In this document: piece after piece, positions 19,044 to 28,331 of the stretch | Layout of the letters: every line of letters begins with the position of its first letter | How positions within the stretch are numbered: the first letter of the stretch is position 1 | The notes under the pieces: model-generated | Seen by the model: the letters and a program-made list of their open reading frames with translations, nothing else | What the model was told of the DNA's origin: nothing | Databases searched by the model: none | Position numbers and translations under genes: made by a program | Assembly: GCF_002068095.1 (NCBI RefSeq) | Contig: NZ_LWIG01000013.1 | Coordinates: 310,652-372,666, forward strand | DNA from: Bradyrhizobium sacchari | GTDB taxonomy: Bacteria > Pseudomonadota > Alphaproteobacteria > Rhizobiales > Xanthobacteraceae | Direction of reading: 5' to 3' | DNA length: 62,015 nucleotides

Positions 19044-19460
19044 CTACTTGCAGTTCTGGCAGATCATCAGCTTCCGCTTTAGCGCGCTGTCTTCCTGTTC
19101 AAGCACACCTGCATCCGGATTGGACCCGTTGTCCTTTGCGGCGCGTGACCTCACAGGCGGCGTCACCTGACCCGAGGCGTCATTGGCGTCGACGGCGCTG
19201 AAGCCGTCATAGTCGGCGGCCGGATTCGGCATCGATTGAGGCAAGCCAATCGCGGAAGGCTCTCTGCCGGGCGCCACCGGCGGAGTTCTGCTTGTCGTCA
19301 CCCGCGCGGGCTTGGTGGCACTCGGGCGCGGCGGCGATGCATCGGGCGGAGCGAGCGAAACCGGCGGGGCGACAGAGGTCTGGCTTCTCGCGCTGTCATG
19401 CGGCCACGCAACGACAAGCATGAGGCCGAGAGCCAGGAGCATCACGCTTCTCATCCGCAT
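19044..19460 (-). CDS. secreted proline-rich protein of unknown function
   Basis: This 138-residue product begins with a signal peptide (MRMRSVMLLALGLMLVVAWP) followed by a low-complexity region rich in Pro, Ala, Ser and Thr (residues 28-80). It ends in a short charged segment with a CQNC pair near the C terminus. I recognise no family. The signal peptide and an open frame through a high-GC region support it as a real gene. It stands alone between two unrelated transcription units, converging with the ABM gene. Confidence 0.55.
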   Translation of the reverse strand: MRMRSVMLLALGLMLVVAWPHDSARSQTSVAPPVSLAPPDASPPRPSATKPARVTTSRTPPVAPGREPSAIGLPQSMPNPAADYDGFSAVDANDASGQVTPPVRSRAAKDNGSNPDAGVLEQEDSALKRKLMICQNCK

Positions 19461-19626
19461 CCTCTCGGCAGCTTCGGTTCAACGATCGATGGCATGGCCC
19501 GCCGAACCACGACGTGGAGCAGAGTATCAGGACTCGCATGGCCGTCAAAGCGTCAGGCCCGGATAGCGCTCTGCGCCATCCGGGCCCTAATCGGCTGCAT
19601 GGCCGGGCGAAGCGCGCTTCGTCGGC

Positions 19627-22380
19627 TCAGATCAGCGTGCCCGCGTGGAAGCTCGCATGGGCCAGCAGCGACTGGATCACGACGTTGTCGCCGGGACCGC
19701 CGTCCAGCACGTCGGTTCCACCGCCGCCGATCAGGACATCGTCGCCGAGCCCGCCGAGCAGCGTATCGTTGCCTGCGCTGCCGATGAGCACGTCATCGCC
19801 GGCGCCGCCGTCGAAAACGAGGTGCGGCCCGCCGGGACCGACGCCTGATGCCTCGATCACGTCGTCGCCACCGAGGCCGTTGATGGTGATGGTGTCGTTG
19901 AAGTCGAAGTTCTCGATCACGGCCTGGCTTGCCAGGCCGTCGATCACCAGCGCGCCGTTGCTGTTGAGCGAAAGCGTGATGACGTCGTCGCCGGCGGTGC
20001 CGTTGATCACGATCTTGTCGGCCGCGCCGTCGCCGCCGGGGGTGCCGGGAGCGCCGCCGAGGTCGATCTTGATCTCCGTCACGTCCGTCCCGCTCATGTC
20101 GCCGACATTGATCGTGTCGGCGCCGCCGCGGGCGTTGAACGTAATCGTCTCGACGCCGTGCGTATCCATCGTGATCGAGGCAACGTCCCGCGTCAGCTCG
20201 GCACGATCGCCGTTTGCGAAGATGTTGATGGTCTCGGCGATGTTGGCGCCATTGAACAGCAGTGTGTCCGTGCCGGCCTGGCCCTCAACCGTGTCGTTGT
20301 CGTCGCCCGGATTCCAGACGAACGTATCGTTGCCCGCACCCATCAGCGCGACGTCGTTGCCGTCGCCGCCGTTGATCACGTCATCGCCCTGGCTGCCGCG
20401 GATGGTGTCGTTGCCGAGGCCGCCATTGATCGTCAGCTGCAGCACGCCGGCAGCGAGCCCGCTCGCGTCGATCACATCATCGCCGCCGAGACCGTTGAGC
20501 GTCAGCTGGTCGGTTGCGTCCATAAAGGCGAGGTTTGTGGCCGCGTGCAGGCCGAACACCGTCACGCCGTCGGCATTGCCGCTGACGCCGAACGTGTCGG
20601 CGCCCTGGGTCCCATCGACTGTAACTGAATCGACGGCGCCGTCGGGCGAACCGGCCGAACCGCCGAGGTCGATATTCACCCGCGTCACGTCGGTGCCGGC
20701 GAGATCCCCCACAGCGATATGGTCGGCGCCGCCGAGCGCGTGGATATCGACGTGCTCGACCCCGTGTAGATCCATGATGACATTGCCGACGTCGCGCGTG
20801 AGCCGGGCGTGATCGCCGTTCGCCGCCAGGACGATATTCTCGGCAATGTTGGCAGCGAAGAACTGCAGCGTGTCGCTGCCGGCTCCGCCATCGATGGTGT
20901 CGCTGCCATCGCCCGGGTTCCACTGGAAGACGTCGCGGCCGGCGCCGAGTTGCACGAGGTCGTCGCCGCGGCCGCCGACGACGGAATCATTGCCGTCGCC
21001 GCCGATCAGCGTGTCGTTGCCGGCGCTGCCGACGATCGTATCGTTGCCTGCGCCGCCGTCGATCGTCAGGTGCACGACCCCTGCGGCCAGCATCGCCGCC
21101 GAGATCGTGTCATTGCCGCCGAGGCCCTCGATGACGAGCGCATCGCTCGCGCCTTCCGCGTTGGTGATGGCGAGCGCGGCGGGCAGTCCCGTGACCGAAA
21201 CCGACGTGCCCGAGCCGGACACCTCGATCGTGTCGGGGCTGCGTGTACCTTCGAGCGTCACTGTATCGGCCGCACCGTCGCCGGCCCCGGCCGACCCGAG
21301 GTCGACATTGACCTGCTTGACGTCGGTCCCGGCGAGATTGTTGACGACGATATTGTCGCTGCCGCCGCGCGCATTGATGGTGATGGTCTCGATGCCGTCG
21401 AGGTCCATCGTGACGTTGCCGACATCGCGGCTCAGCAGCACGCGTCCGCCATCGGCGGCGGACGCGGTGATGTGCTCGCCGATATTCGAGCCGTTGAACA
21501 GCAGGGTGTCGGCTCCAGCCTGACCGTCCACCTTGTCGCTGCCGTCGCCGGGGTCCCACTGGAAGGTATCGTTGCCCGCGCCCAGCAAGGCGGTGTCGTT
21601 GCCCTGGTTGCCGTCGATGAAATCGTTGCCGTCGCCGCCCAGCAGGAGGTCCGCGCCGTTGCCGCCGAGGATTGTGTCATTGCCGGCGCCGCCGTCGAGC
21701 GTCAGCGTGATGAGCGCGGCGAGATTGCCGGAGGCGGTGATGACGTCGTCGCCGCCACCTGCATGGACCACGAGGTTCTCGGTGGTGCCGATGTCCAGCG
21801 AGAACGGCGCCGGATCGAAGCGGTCGAAGCGGACGCGTGTGCCGTTGGCCGTGATGGCGAAGGTCTCGCTGCCGTTGCCGCCGTTCACCTCGGCGGTGTC
21901 GACGCCTTCGCCGCCTTCCATTAGGTCGCTGTCGTCACCGGGGTTCCAGATCATGCGGTCGTTGCCGGCTTCACCGAACATCTGGTCGTTGCCGTCGCCG
22001 CCGACGAGCACGTCATTGCCGGAGCCGCCGAACAGCAGGTCGTTGCCGCCCTTGCCGAACAGTCTGTCGTTGCCGGACTGGCCGAACAGCATGTCGCCGC
22101 CGGATCCGCCCGTCAGCGTATCGTTGCCGGCGCCACCGAACAGGTTCGCCGCGGGCATCGCGCCGTTGCTCTCGTCGATCGTGATGATGTCGTTGCCGTC
22201 CTGGCCGAAGGCCTGGATCAATTTGGTGTTGGCGACCGTTGCGGGGCCGCCTTTGACCGCGACCGCGCCGCCATTGACGACGATCGTTCCGGCCGCATTG
22301 CGGCCGAGCGCGATCGTATTGCTCAGGCCATTACCAAAGACGGAGAGAATTCCGGCGGAAAAATTTGCTGTGACAGCCAT
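19627..22380 (-). CDS. RTX-type calcium-binding repeat protein with large internal repeats
   Basis: The 917-residue acidic protein is dominated by glycine-rich nonapeptides of the GGxGxDxux type (for example GGAGNDTLTGGSGGDMLFG), in blocks near residues 60-140, 230-280, in each later repeat, and at the C terminus. Between these blocks, a unit of about 200 residues recurs three to four times; each copy has a RDVGNVTMDLDGIETI-like stretch, a GTDVxxVNIDLG stretch and a WNPGDG stretch. Such proteins fold as calcium-filled beta rolls and are usually exported by type I secretion via an uncleaved C-terminal signal. No ABC exporter or membrane fusion protein gene is next to it. The product may be a surface or matrix protein; no enzymatic domain is visible. 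Confidence 0.85.
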   Translation of the reverse strand: MAVTANFSAGILSVFGNGLSNTIALGRNAAGTIVVNGGAVAVKGGPATVANTKLIQAFGQDGNDIITIDESNGAMPAANLFGGAGNDTLTGGSGGDMLFGQSGNDRLFGKGGNDLLFGGSGNDVLVGGDGNDQMFGEAGNDRMIWNPGDDSDLMEGGEGVDTAEVNGGNGSETFAITANGTRVRFDRFDPAPFSLDIGTTENLVVHAGGGDDVITASGNLAALITLTLDGGAGNDTILGGNGADLLLGGDGNDFIDGNQGNDTALLGAGNDTFQWDPGDGSDKVDGQAGADTLLFNGSNIGEHITASAADGGRVLLSRDVGNVTMDLDGIETITINARGGSDNIVVNNLAGTDVKQVNVDLGSAGAGDGAADTVTLEGTRSPDTIEVSGSGTSVSVTGLPAALAITNAEGASDALVIEGLGGNDTISAAMLAAGVVHLTIDGGAGNDTIVGSAGNDTLIGGDGNDSVVGGRGDDLVQLGAGRDVFQWNPGDGSDTIDGGAGSDTLQFFAANIAENIVLAANGDHARLTRDVGNVIMDLHGVEHVDIHALGGADHIAVGDLAGTDVTRVNIDLGGSAGSPDGAVDSVTVDGTQGADTFGVSGNADGVTVFGLHAATNLAFMDATDQLTLNGLGGDDVIDASGLAAGVLQLTINGGLGNDTIRGSQGDDVINGGDGNDVALMGAGNDTFVWNPGDDNDTVEGQAGTDTLLFNGANIAETINIFANGDRAELTRDVASITMDTHGVETITFNARGGADTINVGDMSGTDVTEIKIDLGGAPGTPGGDGAADKIVINGTAGDDVITLSLNSNGALVIDGLASQAVIENFDFNDTITINGLGGDDVIEASGVGPGGPHLVFDGGAGDDVLIGSAGNDTLLGGLGDDVLIGGGGTDVLDGGPGDNVVIQSLLAHASFHAGTLI

Positions 22381-22678
22381 GTGCGCTTCTCGCTTGCGTG
22401 ATCATCGAAACGGACCACGGCGCTATCGCGGCGTTTTCCGCGATGGCCGGGGTGAGCGGCAAATGAGCTCGTCTGTAGGCCGAGATGCGGGTTCCGGCTT
22501 GGCGGAAGTCTTCCGGCCGGCTCCTGTTTTCCTTGAGAGCAGCTTGATTTTCGCGAGCGCGGCGGGATCGCCAGCGAAACGGGACCGTGCAGCTGCTGAG
22601 CCGAGGGCCCACGCATCAGCGTCTTCAATAACGAGTCTGTGAAGGCGCCGTGTCGTCCAACGCTATTTCGACGCCGCT
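22381..22678. other. 298-base intergenic region
   Basis: This stretch lies between the RTX gene start and the end of the MBL nuclease gene. It should hold the promoter of the RTX gene, but I see no convincing promoter, palindrome or small gene. Confidence 0.4.
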
Positions 22679-24274
22679 CTACGCGTTCTCCGTCAACGCC
22701 CGCCGCAGCCTGCGGATGATGACGCCGCGAGCGCGGTCGTCGGCGGCGGCTGCGACCTTGTCGCTGATGTCGAGCATCAGTTCCGACATCTCGTTGTGCC
22801 AGTCGAGGTGTGTGACGGCCTCGGGCGTGAGGCGGCGGCGATGGTCGACGTCGAGCACGCGCGGCTCGGCGGCCGCGAGTTCATAGATGTCATCCAGCAC
22901 GGGCTGATAGATCTTGGCGGCGGGAAGAATGCGTTCGCCCAGCCGTTCGGCAAGGCCGGCGATCGCGTCCTGCTCGCCATGGGTGAGGAACAGGCCGCGC
23001 GCGATCGGGCGGCGCGCCGCGATCCAGCCGGCGATCCCCGCGGCGTCGGCATGTCCGGAATATTCGTCGATCATCCGGATGCGCGCGGCGACCCTGATTT
23101 CCTCGCCCTGGATCCGCACTGCCTTGGCGCCGTCCTGGAGGAAGCGGCCGAGCGTGCCGTGCGCCTGGAATCCGGTCAGCAGCACGGACGCGCGCTCGTT
23201 CCACAGCCAGCGCTTGAGGTGATGGCGGATGCGGCCCGCGTCGCACATGCCGCTGGCGGAGATGATGATGTGGAAGCCGGTCAGGCGCATGATCGCCTTG
23301 CTCTCGGCAACCGTCTCGGTGAACTTGAGATGCGGCGAGTTGAGCAGGCGATCGACGTCGACGCCGGGATCGAGGCTCGCGGCGTGCTGGCGGAACACTT
23401 CGGTGGCATGGATCGCGAGCGGGGAATCCAGGAAGATCGGCGCCGCCGGAACTTCGCCGCGCTCCATCAGGTGGACGATGTCGACGATCAGCTCCTGCGT
23501 GCGCTCCACCGCGAAGGCCGGGATCAGCAGCGCGCCCTTGGCGGCCGCGGCCTCGCGGATCTCGCCTGCGAGGTGTTGCCGCCGCTGCTCGGGCGTGGTG
23601 ACCGTGCGCACGCGGTCGCCATAGGTGGATTCGCAGATCACGTAGTCGAGGTCTACCGGGGCCGCGGGATCGGGCTGCAGAAGCTTGGCTTCCGGCCCGA
23701 CGTCGCCGGAGAGCAGGACGCGCAAAGGCCGCTCGCGGCCGGCCTGGTCGAATTCCAGCTCGATCGAGGCGGAGCCGAGCAAATGGCCGGCATTCCAGTA
23801 GCGGGCGCGCACGCCGGGGATCACGTCGGTCCAACGCTCATAGTCGACCGCACGGAAGGACTGCAGCGATGCCGTCGCGTCCGCCTGCGTGTAGATCGGC
23901 GCGACCTCCTTCCATCGGCGCGCCGCGTTGCGCCGGTTGAGCTGCGCGACCTCGGATTCCTGGATGCTGCCGGCGTCCGGCAGCATCCAGGAGCAGAGGT
24001 CGATCGTGCCGCGTGTCGCCAGGATTGGGCCGTCAAAGCCCTCGCGCACGAGTTTCGGCAGCAAGCCGCTGTGATCAATATGGGCGTGCGTGAGCAGCAC
24101 CGCCTGGATGTCGGCTGGGCGGAAGGGAAAGGCACCGTAGTTGAGCGCCTTCAGCGTCTTCTGTCCCTGGAACAGCCCGCAATCGACCAGGAAACGTCCG
24201 GTGGCGGTCTGGAACAGATAGCTAGAGCCCGTTACGGTGCGCGCGGCTCCGCAAAATCGAACGGTTACGCTCAT
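22679..24274 (-). CDS. MBL-fold beta-CASP ribonuclease-like protein
   Basis: The 531-residue protein has the zinc-binding signature HAHIDHSG (near residue 80) and a further His in NAGHLLGSA. The beta-CASP insert is recognised by STYGDR, SASGMCDAGRIRHHL and YSGHADAAG. This combination defines CPSF-73/Int11-like RNA-processing nucleases rather than beta-lactamases. The family cleaves RNA as endo- or 5'-exonuclease in the cytoplasm. The gene starts three bases after the stop of the nucleoside phosphorylase gene, with GGGAGAGTGAAG ahead of it, so the two are co-transcribed and may act in turn on RNA breakdown and nucleoside salvage. Confidence 0.88.
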   Translation of the reverse strand: MSVTVRFCGAARTVTGSSYLFQTATGRFLVDCGLFQGQKTLKALNYGAFPFRPADIQAVLLTHAHIDHSGLLPKLVREGFDGPILATRGTIDLCSWMLPDAGSIQESEVAQLNRRNAARRWKEVAPIYTQADATASLQSFRAVDYERWTDVIPGVRARYWNAGHLLGSASIELEFDQAGRERPLRVLLSGDVGPEAKLLQPDPAAPVDLDYVICESTYGDRVRTVTTPEQRRQHLAGEIREAAAAKGALLIPAFAVERTQELIVDIVHLMERGEVPAAPIFLDSPLAIHATEVFRQHAASLDPGVDVDRLLNSPHLKFTETVAESKAIMRLTGFHIIISASGMCDAGRIRHHLKRWLWNERASVLLTGFQAHGTLGRFLQDGAKAVRIQGEEIRVAARIRMIDEYSGHADAAGIAGWIAARRPIARGLFLTHGEQDAIAGLAERLGERILPAAKIYQPVLDDIYELAAAEPRVLDVDHRRRLTPEAVTHLDWHNEMSELMLDISDKVAAAADDRARGVIIRRLRRALTENA

Positions 24275-24277
24275 TCT

Positions 24278-25804
24278 TCACTCTCCCGCGGAGCTGCCGT
24301 CGATCGCGTAGCCGTTGTCCCCAGCGGCGGCGGAGGCGGCAAGATCGTGCTCGGGCCGGTCGAAGACGTAGACGCGATAGAGCGGCTCGCCCTGCTCGAC
24401 ACGGTCTCCGATCTTCTTGAACAGGCGGATGCCCGCGCCCTTGTCGAGCGGCGCGCCGGCGGTGCGGGCGAGGCGGTTGAGGCGCAGGCAGTCGATCGCG
24501 GACACCACACCATCACGCGCCGCCTTGACGTCGAAGCTGAGCGATCCGAGCTCGGTGCTGCATGTCGAGGGACCCTGGGCGTCGATGATCTTCTGCATCT
24601 GCTTCAGCGCCGCGCCGCTGTCGAGCAATTCGCGCGCCCGCGCATAGCCGGCGCCGCCGCGCAGATTCGGATCGTATTCCAGGAGATGGGCGGCGAGCCG
24701 CAGCGATTTCTCGCGCAGATCGCGCGGAGCATCCTTCTCGTTGCCGAGCACCGCCATGACGTCATTGGCCTCGAGCACCGGCCCGATGCCGTTGCCGATC
24801 GGCTGGCGTCCGTCAGTCGTGATCACTTCGACCGTGCGCCCGAAGCGGTCGCCGACGAATTCGAACAGCTTGCGCAGCCGCATCGCCTCGGCCGCGCTCG
24901 TCACCTTCGCGGTGGGCCCGACCGGAATGTCGATCAACAGATGTGTCGAGCCTGCCGCGATCTTCTTGGACATGATGGAGGCGACCATCTGCTCGCGGGT
25001 GTCGAGGCTTAGCGGCCGCTCGACCGAGATCAGAACGTCGTCGGCCGGTGACAGGTTCACGTGCCCGCCCCAGATCAGGCAGCCATTGCAGGCCGAGACG
25101 ATCGCCTTCATCTCCTCGACGCCTACATTCACCTGCGCCAGCACCTCCATCGTGTCGGCGGTGCCGGCGGGCGAGGTGATGGCGCGCGAGGAGGTCTTGG
25201 GGATCGGCAGGCCGTGCGCGGCGACGATCGGCACCACGACCATTGAGGTGCGGTTGCCGGGAATGCCGCCGATGCAGTGCTTGTCGACGACGGTAGGGGC
25301 GGGCCAGACCAGTTGCGTGCCGGCCTTCGCCATCGCCCCGGTGAGGGCCAGAAGCTCGTCGCTGGTGATGAAGCTCGCCGAGCCGATCAGGAAGGCCGCG
25401 ATCTCCATGTCGGAATAGCGATAATGCGCGAGGTCGTTGATGATCGCGCCGATCTCGGCCTGGCTCAACGTCCGCCCGTGGATCTTGGCGCGCACCGCTT
25501 CCAGGCTTTCAGGAGGCGAAGCCGGCGTCACCGTGACCGGCGTGCCGACCGGTTCGGCGAAACGGCGGAACGCGGGCTCGGAGAGGCCGATCTCGTCCTC
25601 GGCAGCAAGCGTGTCGTCGTCGGTGATCAGCAGTGTCGCCAGCAGCACCTTGCCATTGAGACGGAGCTCGACGCGGCTGAAGCCGCGAAAGATCTCCGCG
25701 CGCAGCGCCTGTGATCGCCGGGAGATGACGACGACGTTTTCGCGGCCGGTGTCGAGACGGACGCGGCGGATCTTCAGTTGGGAGCGCGGAAAGTCTGGGG
25801 ACAT
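24278..25804 (-). CDS. thymidine/AMP phosphorylase family protein, archaeal-type with N-terminal extension
   Basis: The 508-residue enzyme has a roughly 90-residue N-terminal extension before the nucleoside phosphorylase core that starts at [18 protein letters not shown]. Core landmarks are the phosphate-binding [32 protein letters not shown] and [13 protein letters not shown]. Ordinary DeoA (about 440 residues) lacks this extension. The layout is that of the type 2 putative thymidine phosphorylases and of archaeal AMP phosphorylase, which releases ribose 1,5-bisphosphate from AMP. Whether this bacterial copy uses AMP or thymidine cannot be decided here. It is the first gene of a two-gene unit with the beta-CASP nuclease. 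Confidence 0.88.
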   Translation of the reverse strand: MSPDFPRSQLKIRRVRLDTGRENVVVISRRSQALRAEIFRGFSRVELRLNGKVLLATLLITDDDTLAAEDEIGLSEPAFRRFAEPVGTPVTVTPASPPESLEAVRAKIHGRTLSQAEIGAIINDLAHYRYSDMEIAAFLIGSASFITSDELLALTGAMAKAGTQLVWPAPTVVDKHCIGGIPGNRTSMVVVPIVAAHGLPIPKTSSRAITSPAGTADTMEVLAQVNVGVEEMKAIVSACNGCLIWGGHVNLSPADDVLISVERPLSLDTREQMVASIMSKKIAAGSTHLLIDIPVGPTAKVTSAAEAMRLRKLFEFVGDRFGRTVEVITTDGRQPIGNGIGPVLEANDVMAVLGNEKDAPRDLREKSLRLAAHLLEYDPNLRGGAGYARARELLDSGAALKQMQKIIDAQGPSTCSTELGSLSFDVKAARDGVVSAIDCLRLNRLARTAGAPLDKGAGIRLFKKIGDRVEQGEPLYRVYVFDRPEHDLAASAAAGDNGYAIDGSSAGE

Positions 25805-25920
25805 GGAGGGCCGGCGGCAGGACGTTCGGCTGCCATGCTTAGCCGTCGCCGCCTATTGGTTGTTGACCCAGATCATGGTCTGCGGCGTCGGCAGGGCCGC
25901 ACCGGGCCGGGCTATGCCGC

Positions 25921-26085
25921 CTATTTGGTGGCTGCGTCGATCGAGTTGAACTTGTTGTTCAGCAGCGCGCTGCCCGTGTTGTTCACGACAGCGACGATCG
26001 CGAGCGCGATGCCGGCGGCGATCAGGCAGTACTCGATAGCGGTGGCTGCACTTTCATCGGCGAGAAAGGACCTGAGCAAAGCCAT
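25921..26085 (-). CDS. Flp family type IVb pilin
   Basis: This 54-residue protein starts behind AGGAG. It has the Flp prepilin layout: a short basic leader (MALLRSFLADES), a conserved Glu followed by Tyr (TAIEYCLIAAGIALAIVAVV) that opens the hydrophobic assembly helix, and a short polar tail (NNKFNSIDAATK). The polar residue after the helix start and its size are typical of pilins polymerised by Tad systems. No tad/cpa genes are nearby, so it would depend on a Tad locus elsewhere in the genome. Confidence 0.88.
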   Translation of the reverse strand: MALLRSFLADESAATAIEYCLIAAGIALAIVAVVNNTGSALLNNKFNSIDAATK

Positions 26086-26435
26086 CGTCAACTCCTGTTC
26101 ATCCGTCTAACGTAGGCAGGTGCCGTTTTCGGAATGGTAAATTGATTCACTAAGTTTTTCGCGGCGCGCACGCCAAAGCGCAAGGTCGGATGGTCCCGAC
26201 CTCGGGGCCCATATACTGCCTTCCTTGATTTAAGGTTTCGTCACCCAATGCGGGTCGAGGCCGATATAGTTCTTGCTGGCGCTCTGCCGCTGCGCCGCGT
26301 GCACATCCTGCTTCAATCGACGGCGCGACCTTGTCCTGCGCAACGGGAATCGACGGTTAATTTTGTCTTCCGTACGACTAAAGGGCGGCCCGCAACCGGG
26401 CCGAAAACGACGGCGCCGTTGACGGATTGTTGACG
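26086..26435. other. 350-base intergenic region upstream of the pilin gene
   Basis: The stretch presumably holds the pilin promoter and leader. It contains a 7-base-stem inverted repeat around 26389-26406 (CGGCCCG and CGGGCCG with a 4-base loop) but without a T tract. I find no supported gene in it. Confidence 0.4.
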
Positions 26436-26672
26436 CTATTTACGGGGTGCGTCTGCGTTCAGCGCCCGCAACATCGCGATGCGGGCGAACATCATCCAGC
26501 CGCCGCCGGTTTCGGCGGCGTTAATCAGCGTCTCGATCGCGCTCTGCCAGTGGCTGGCGTGCTGCGCATCCTCGGGCAACTGCATGATGTGATCGGCGGC
26601 TTCCTGCAGCGTCCGCAGCCTGCGCCCATTGGAGAGCGGAATCGGATCCTCGAACGCCGCCGACCAGGGCAT
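26436..26672 (-). CDS. small conserved-looking protein next to ku
   Basis: The 78-residue product is soluble and mostly helical (RLRTLQEAADHIMQLPEDAQHASHWQSAIETLINAAETGG) and ends in a basic tail. I do not recognise the family, although similar small proteins are common in Bradyrhizobium. It follows ku in the same direction after 58 bases, so it may be co-transcribed with it. The even amino-acid composition supports it as real. Confidence 0.6.
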   Translation of the reverse strand: MPWSAAFEDPIPLSNGRRLRTLQEAADHIMQLPEDAQHASHWQSAIETLINAAETGGGWMMFARIAMLRALNADAPRK

Positions 26673-26730
26673 GTCAGGCCGGCCGGCCGGAGGGGAGTGA
26701 CATCACGGCGGGATCGAAAGTTGGGTGCCG

Positions 26731-27711
26731 CTAGCTGGCCTTCTTCGCCCGTGCCGGCGCGCGCACCGGCTTGTCGGCCTTCTTCGGGGCTTCCTTGGGC
26801 GCCGCCTTGGCCGCAGCGTCCTTGCCGCCCTTGCCGGCGATCGGCAGCAGCATCTCGCGCTGGCCTTCGACGCGCTTCTTCGGCTTCTTGCCCTTGGCGG
26901 CCTCCTTGGCGACCTTCGCCGAGGGCGCATCCTTCTCGTTCGCGATGCTCTTCTTCAGCGCGTCCATCAGGTTGATGACGTTGCCGCCGGTCTTCGGCGC
27001 GGCCTTCGCGGTAATGGGCATGCCGCTGCGCTTCTTGTTTATGAGATCGATCAGCGCGGTCTCGTAGTGATCCTCGAACAGCTCGGGCTCGAACGCGCCG
27101 GACTTCTTCTCCACGATGTGCTTGGCGAGGTCGAGCATGTCCTTGGTCAGCTTCACGTCCTGGATGTCGTCGAAATATTCCCTCTCGCTGCGCACCTCGT
27201 AGGGGTAGCGCAGCAGGGTGCCCATCAGGCCGCTCTCGAGCGGCTCCAGCGCGATGATGTGCTCGCGGTTGGTCAGCACCACGCGACCGATCGCGACCTT
27301 GTCCATGCTGCGGATGGTCTCGCGGATCACGGCATAGGCGTCGTGGCCGACCTTGCCGTCCGGGACGAGGTAGTAGGGGCGGATTAGATAGCGGTTGTCG
27401 ATGTCGGCCTTGGGCACGAACTCGTCGATCTCGATCGTGTGCGTGGAATCGAGCGCGATATCGTCGAGCTCGTCCTTGGTGACCTCGATATAGGTGTCGG
27501 TGTCGACCTTGTAGCCCTTGACGATGTCCTCGGACGTGACCTCGTCGCCGGTCTCGGCGTCGACCTTGAGGTACTTGATCCGGTGACCGGTCTTGCGGTT
27601 GATCTGGTTGAAGGAGACCTTCTCGGTATCCGAAGTGGCCGGATAGAGCGCGACCGGGCAGGTCACGAGCGAGAGACGCAGAAAACCCTTCCAATTGGCG
27701 CGGGGGGCCAT
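26731..27711 (-). CDS. ku: Ku DNA-end-binding protein for non-homologous end joining
   Basis: The 326-residue product starts MAPRANWKGFLRLSLVTCPVAL, the usual beginning of bacterial Ku. It continues through the core beta barrel (NRKTGHRIKYLKVD, VLTNREHIIALEP, LLRYPYEVRSE). The C-terminal 90 residues are a Lys/Ala-rich tail (about residues 255-326) of the kind that contacts DNA and recruits ligase LigD. It would bind broken double-stranded ends as a homodimer. No ligD lies beside it in the window; rhizobia often encode several Ku/LigD sets at different loci. Its end is followed by the small protein gene at 26436-26672. Confidence 0.93.
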   Translation of the reverse strand: MAPRANWKGFLRLSLVTCPVALYPATSDTEKVSFNQINRKTGHRIKYLKVDAETGDEVTSEDIVKGYKVDTDTYIEVTKDELDDIALDSTHTIEIDEFVPKADIDNRYLIRPYYLVPDGKVGHDAYAVIRETIRSMDKVAIGRVVLTNREHIIALEPLESGLMGTLLRYPYEVRSEREYFDDIQDVKLTKDMLDLAKHIVEKKSGAFEPELFEDHYETALIDLINKKRSGMPITAKAAPKTGGNVINLMDALKKSIANEKDAPSAKVAKEAAKGKKPKKRVEGQREMLLPIAGKGGKDAAAKAAPKEAPKKADKPVRAPARAKKAS

Positions 27712-27948
27712 GGGCTACTCCAAACGCAACAGCGGACAGACTTATGAGAATACCATCGGGGAACACCGAATCATACACGGCTCGGCGCGGAATCTTGCAA
27801 CTGCGTTAACCGGTCGCCGGGCGCGTGGTTGCTACCCGATGAGAGGGCAAAAGCCGGAACATCGTATCAGATCGGGCGTTGGCTGGGAGAGGCAAGGCTG
27901 CGAGGAGGTCGCGGTCATCGGCGGCGACATCCAGAGATCGAGGTTATC

Positions 27949-28104
27949 ATGGCAACCACGCGAGAGCAGCATCAGATCGTCGAAACCCCGACCGAGGCAC
28001 GCCAGGGCGAACCAGGACCCTCGGTGGCGGCGCTGCTCGCCATCTCGACCGGGCTGGCGATACTGATCCTCGCCGTCATCTGGTTCGTGTTCTTCCGGAC
28101 CTGA
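27949..28104 (+). CDS. small single-span membrane protein
   Basis: This 51-residue frame begins at ATG 27949 with GAGG six bases upstream. It has a hydrophilic N-terminal half and one hydrophobic helix near the C terminus (VAALLAISTGLAILILAVIWFVFF) followed by RT. The composition looks like a tail-anchored or single-span inner-membrane protein. There is no family recognition. It lies between the divergent ku and the two-component genes. Confidence 0.5.
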   Translation: MATTREQHQIVETPTEARQGEPGPSVAALLAISTGLAILILAVIWFVFFRT

Positions 28105-28260
28105 CGGCCCGATCGGAACGTTCGAGCCTTCCTAATCGCCGCGTAACGCGGCACATTGCGCCCACCAGGCCGCCGGTTCGTCCGGCTGCCCGGCGGGCGC
28201 AGTCGCGTTGGTGGATGACAGGTCGTATATGACCAAAAAGTAACGTCGGCGGTTCCCCGC

Positions 28261-28276
28261 GTTCATATTCAGTTCA
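28261..28276 (+). promoter_or_regulatory. direct repeat GTTCA-N6-GTTCA, possible response-regulator box
   Basis: Two GTTCA copies are 11 bases apart, one helical turn, 55 bases before the response regulator start. OmpR/PhoB-family regulators bind such tandem half-sites, so this may be an autoregulatory site. The match is short and the assignment is tentative. Confidence 0.35.
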
Positions 28277-28331
28277 CGCCGGAATTGCTCATCTCGGGGC
28301 ATGTTCTTGCTGCCTATGTCTGGAGAGAAGC

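Noticed and set aside
19627..22380. Repeated DNA that could be taken for a CRISPR or satellite array
   Set aside because: The repeats keep one reading frame and encode calcium-binding nonapeptides; there are no conserved spacers.
26387..26408. GC-rich hairpin upstream of the pilin gene as a terminator
   Set aside because: There is no T tract on either strand after the stem, and a seven-base GC stem is common by chance at this GC content.
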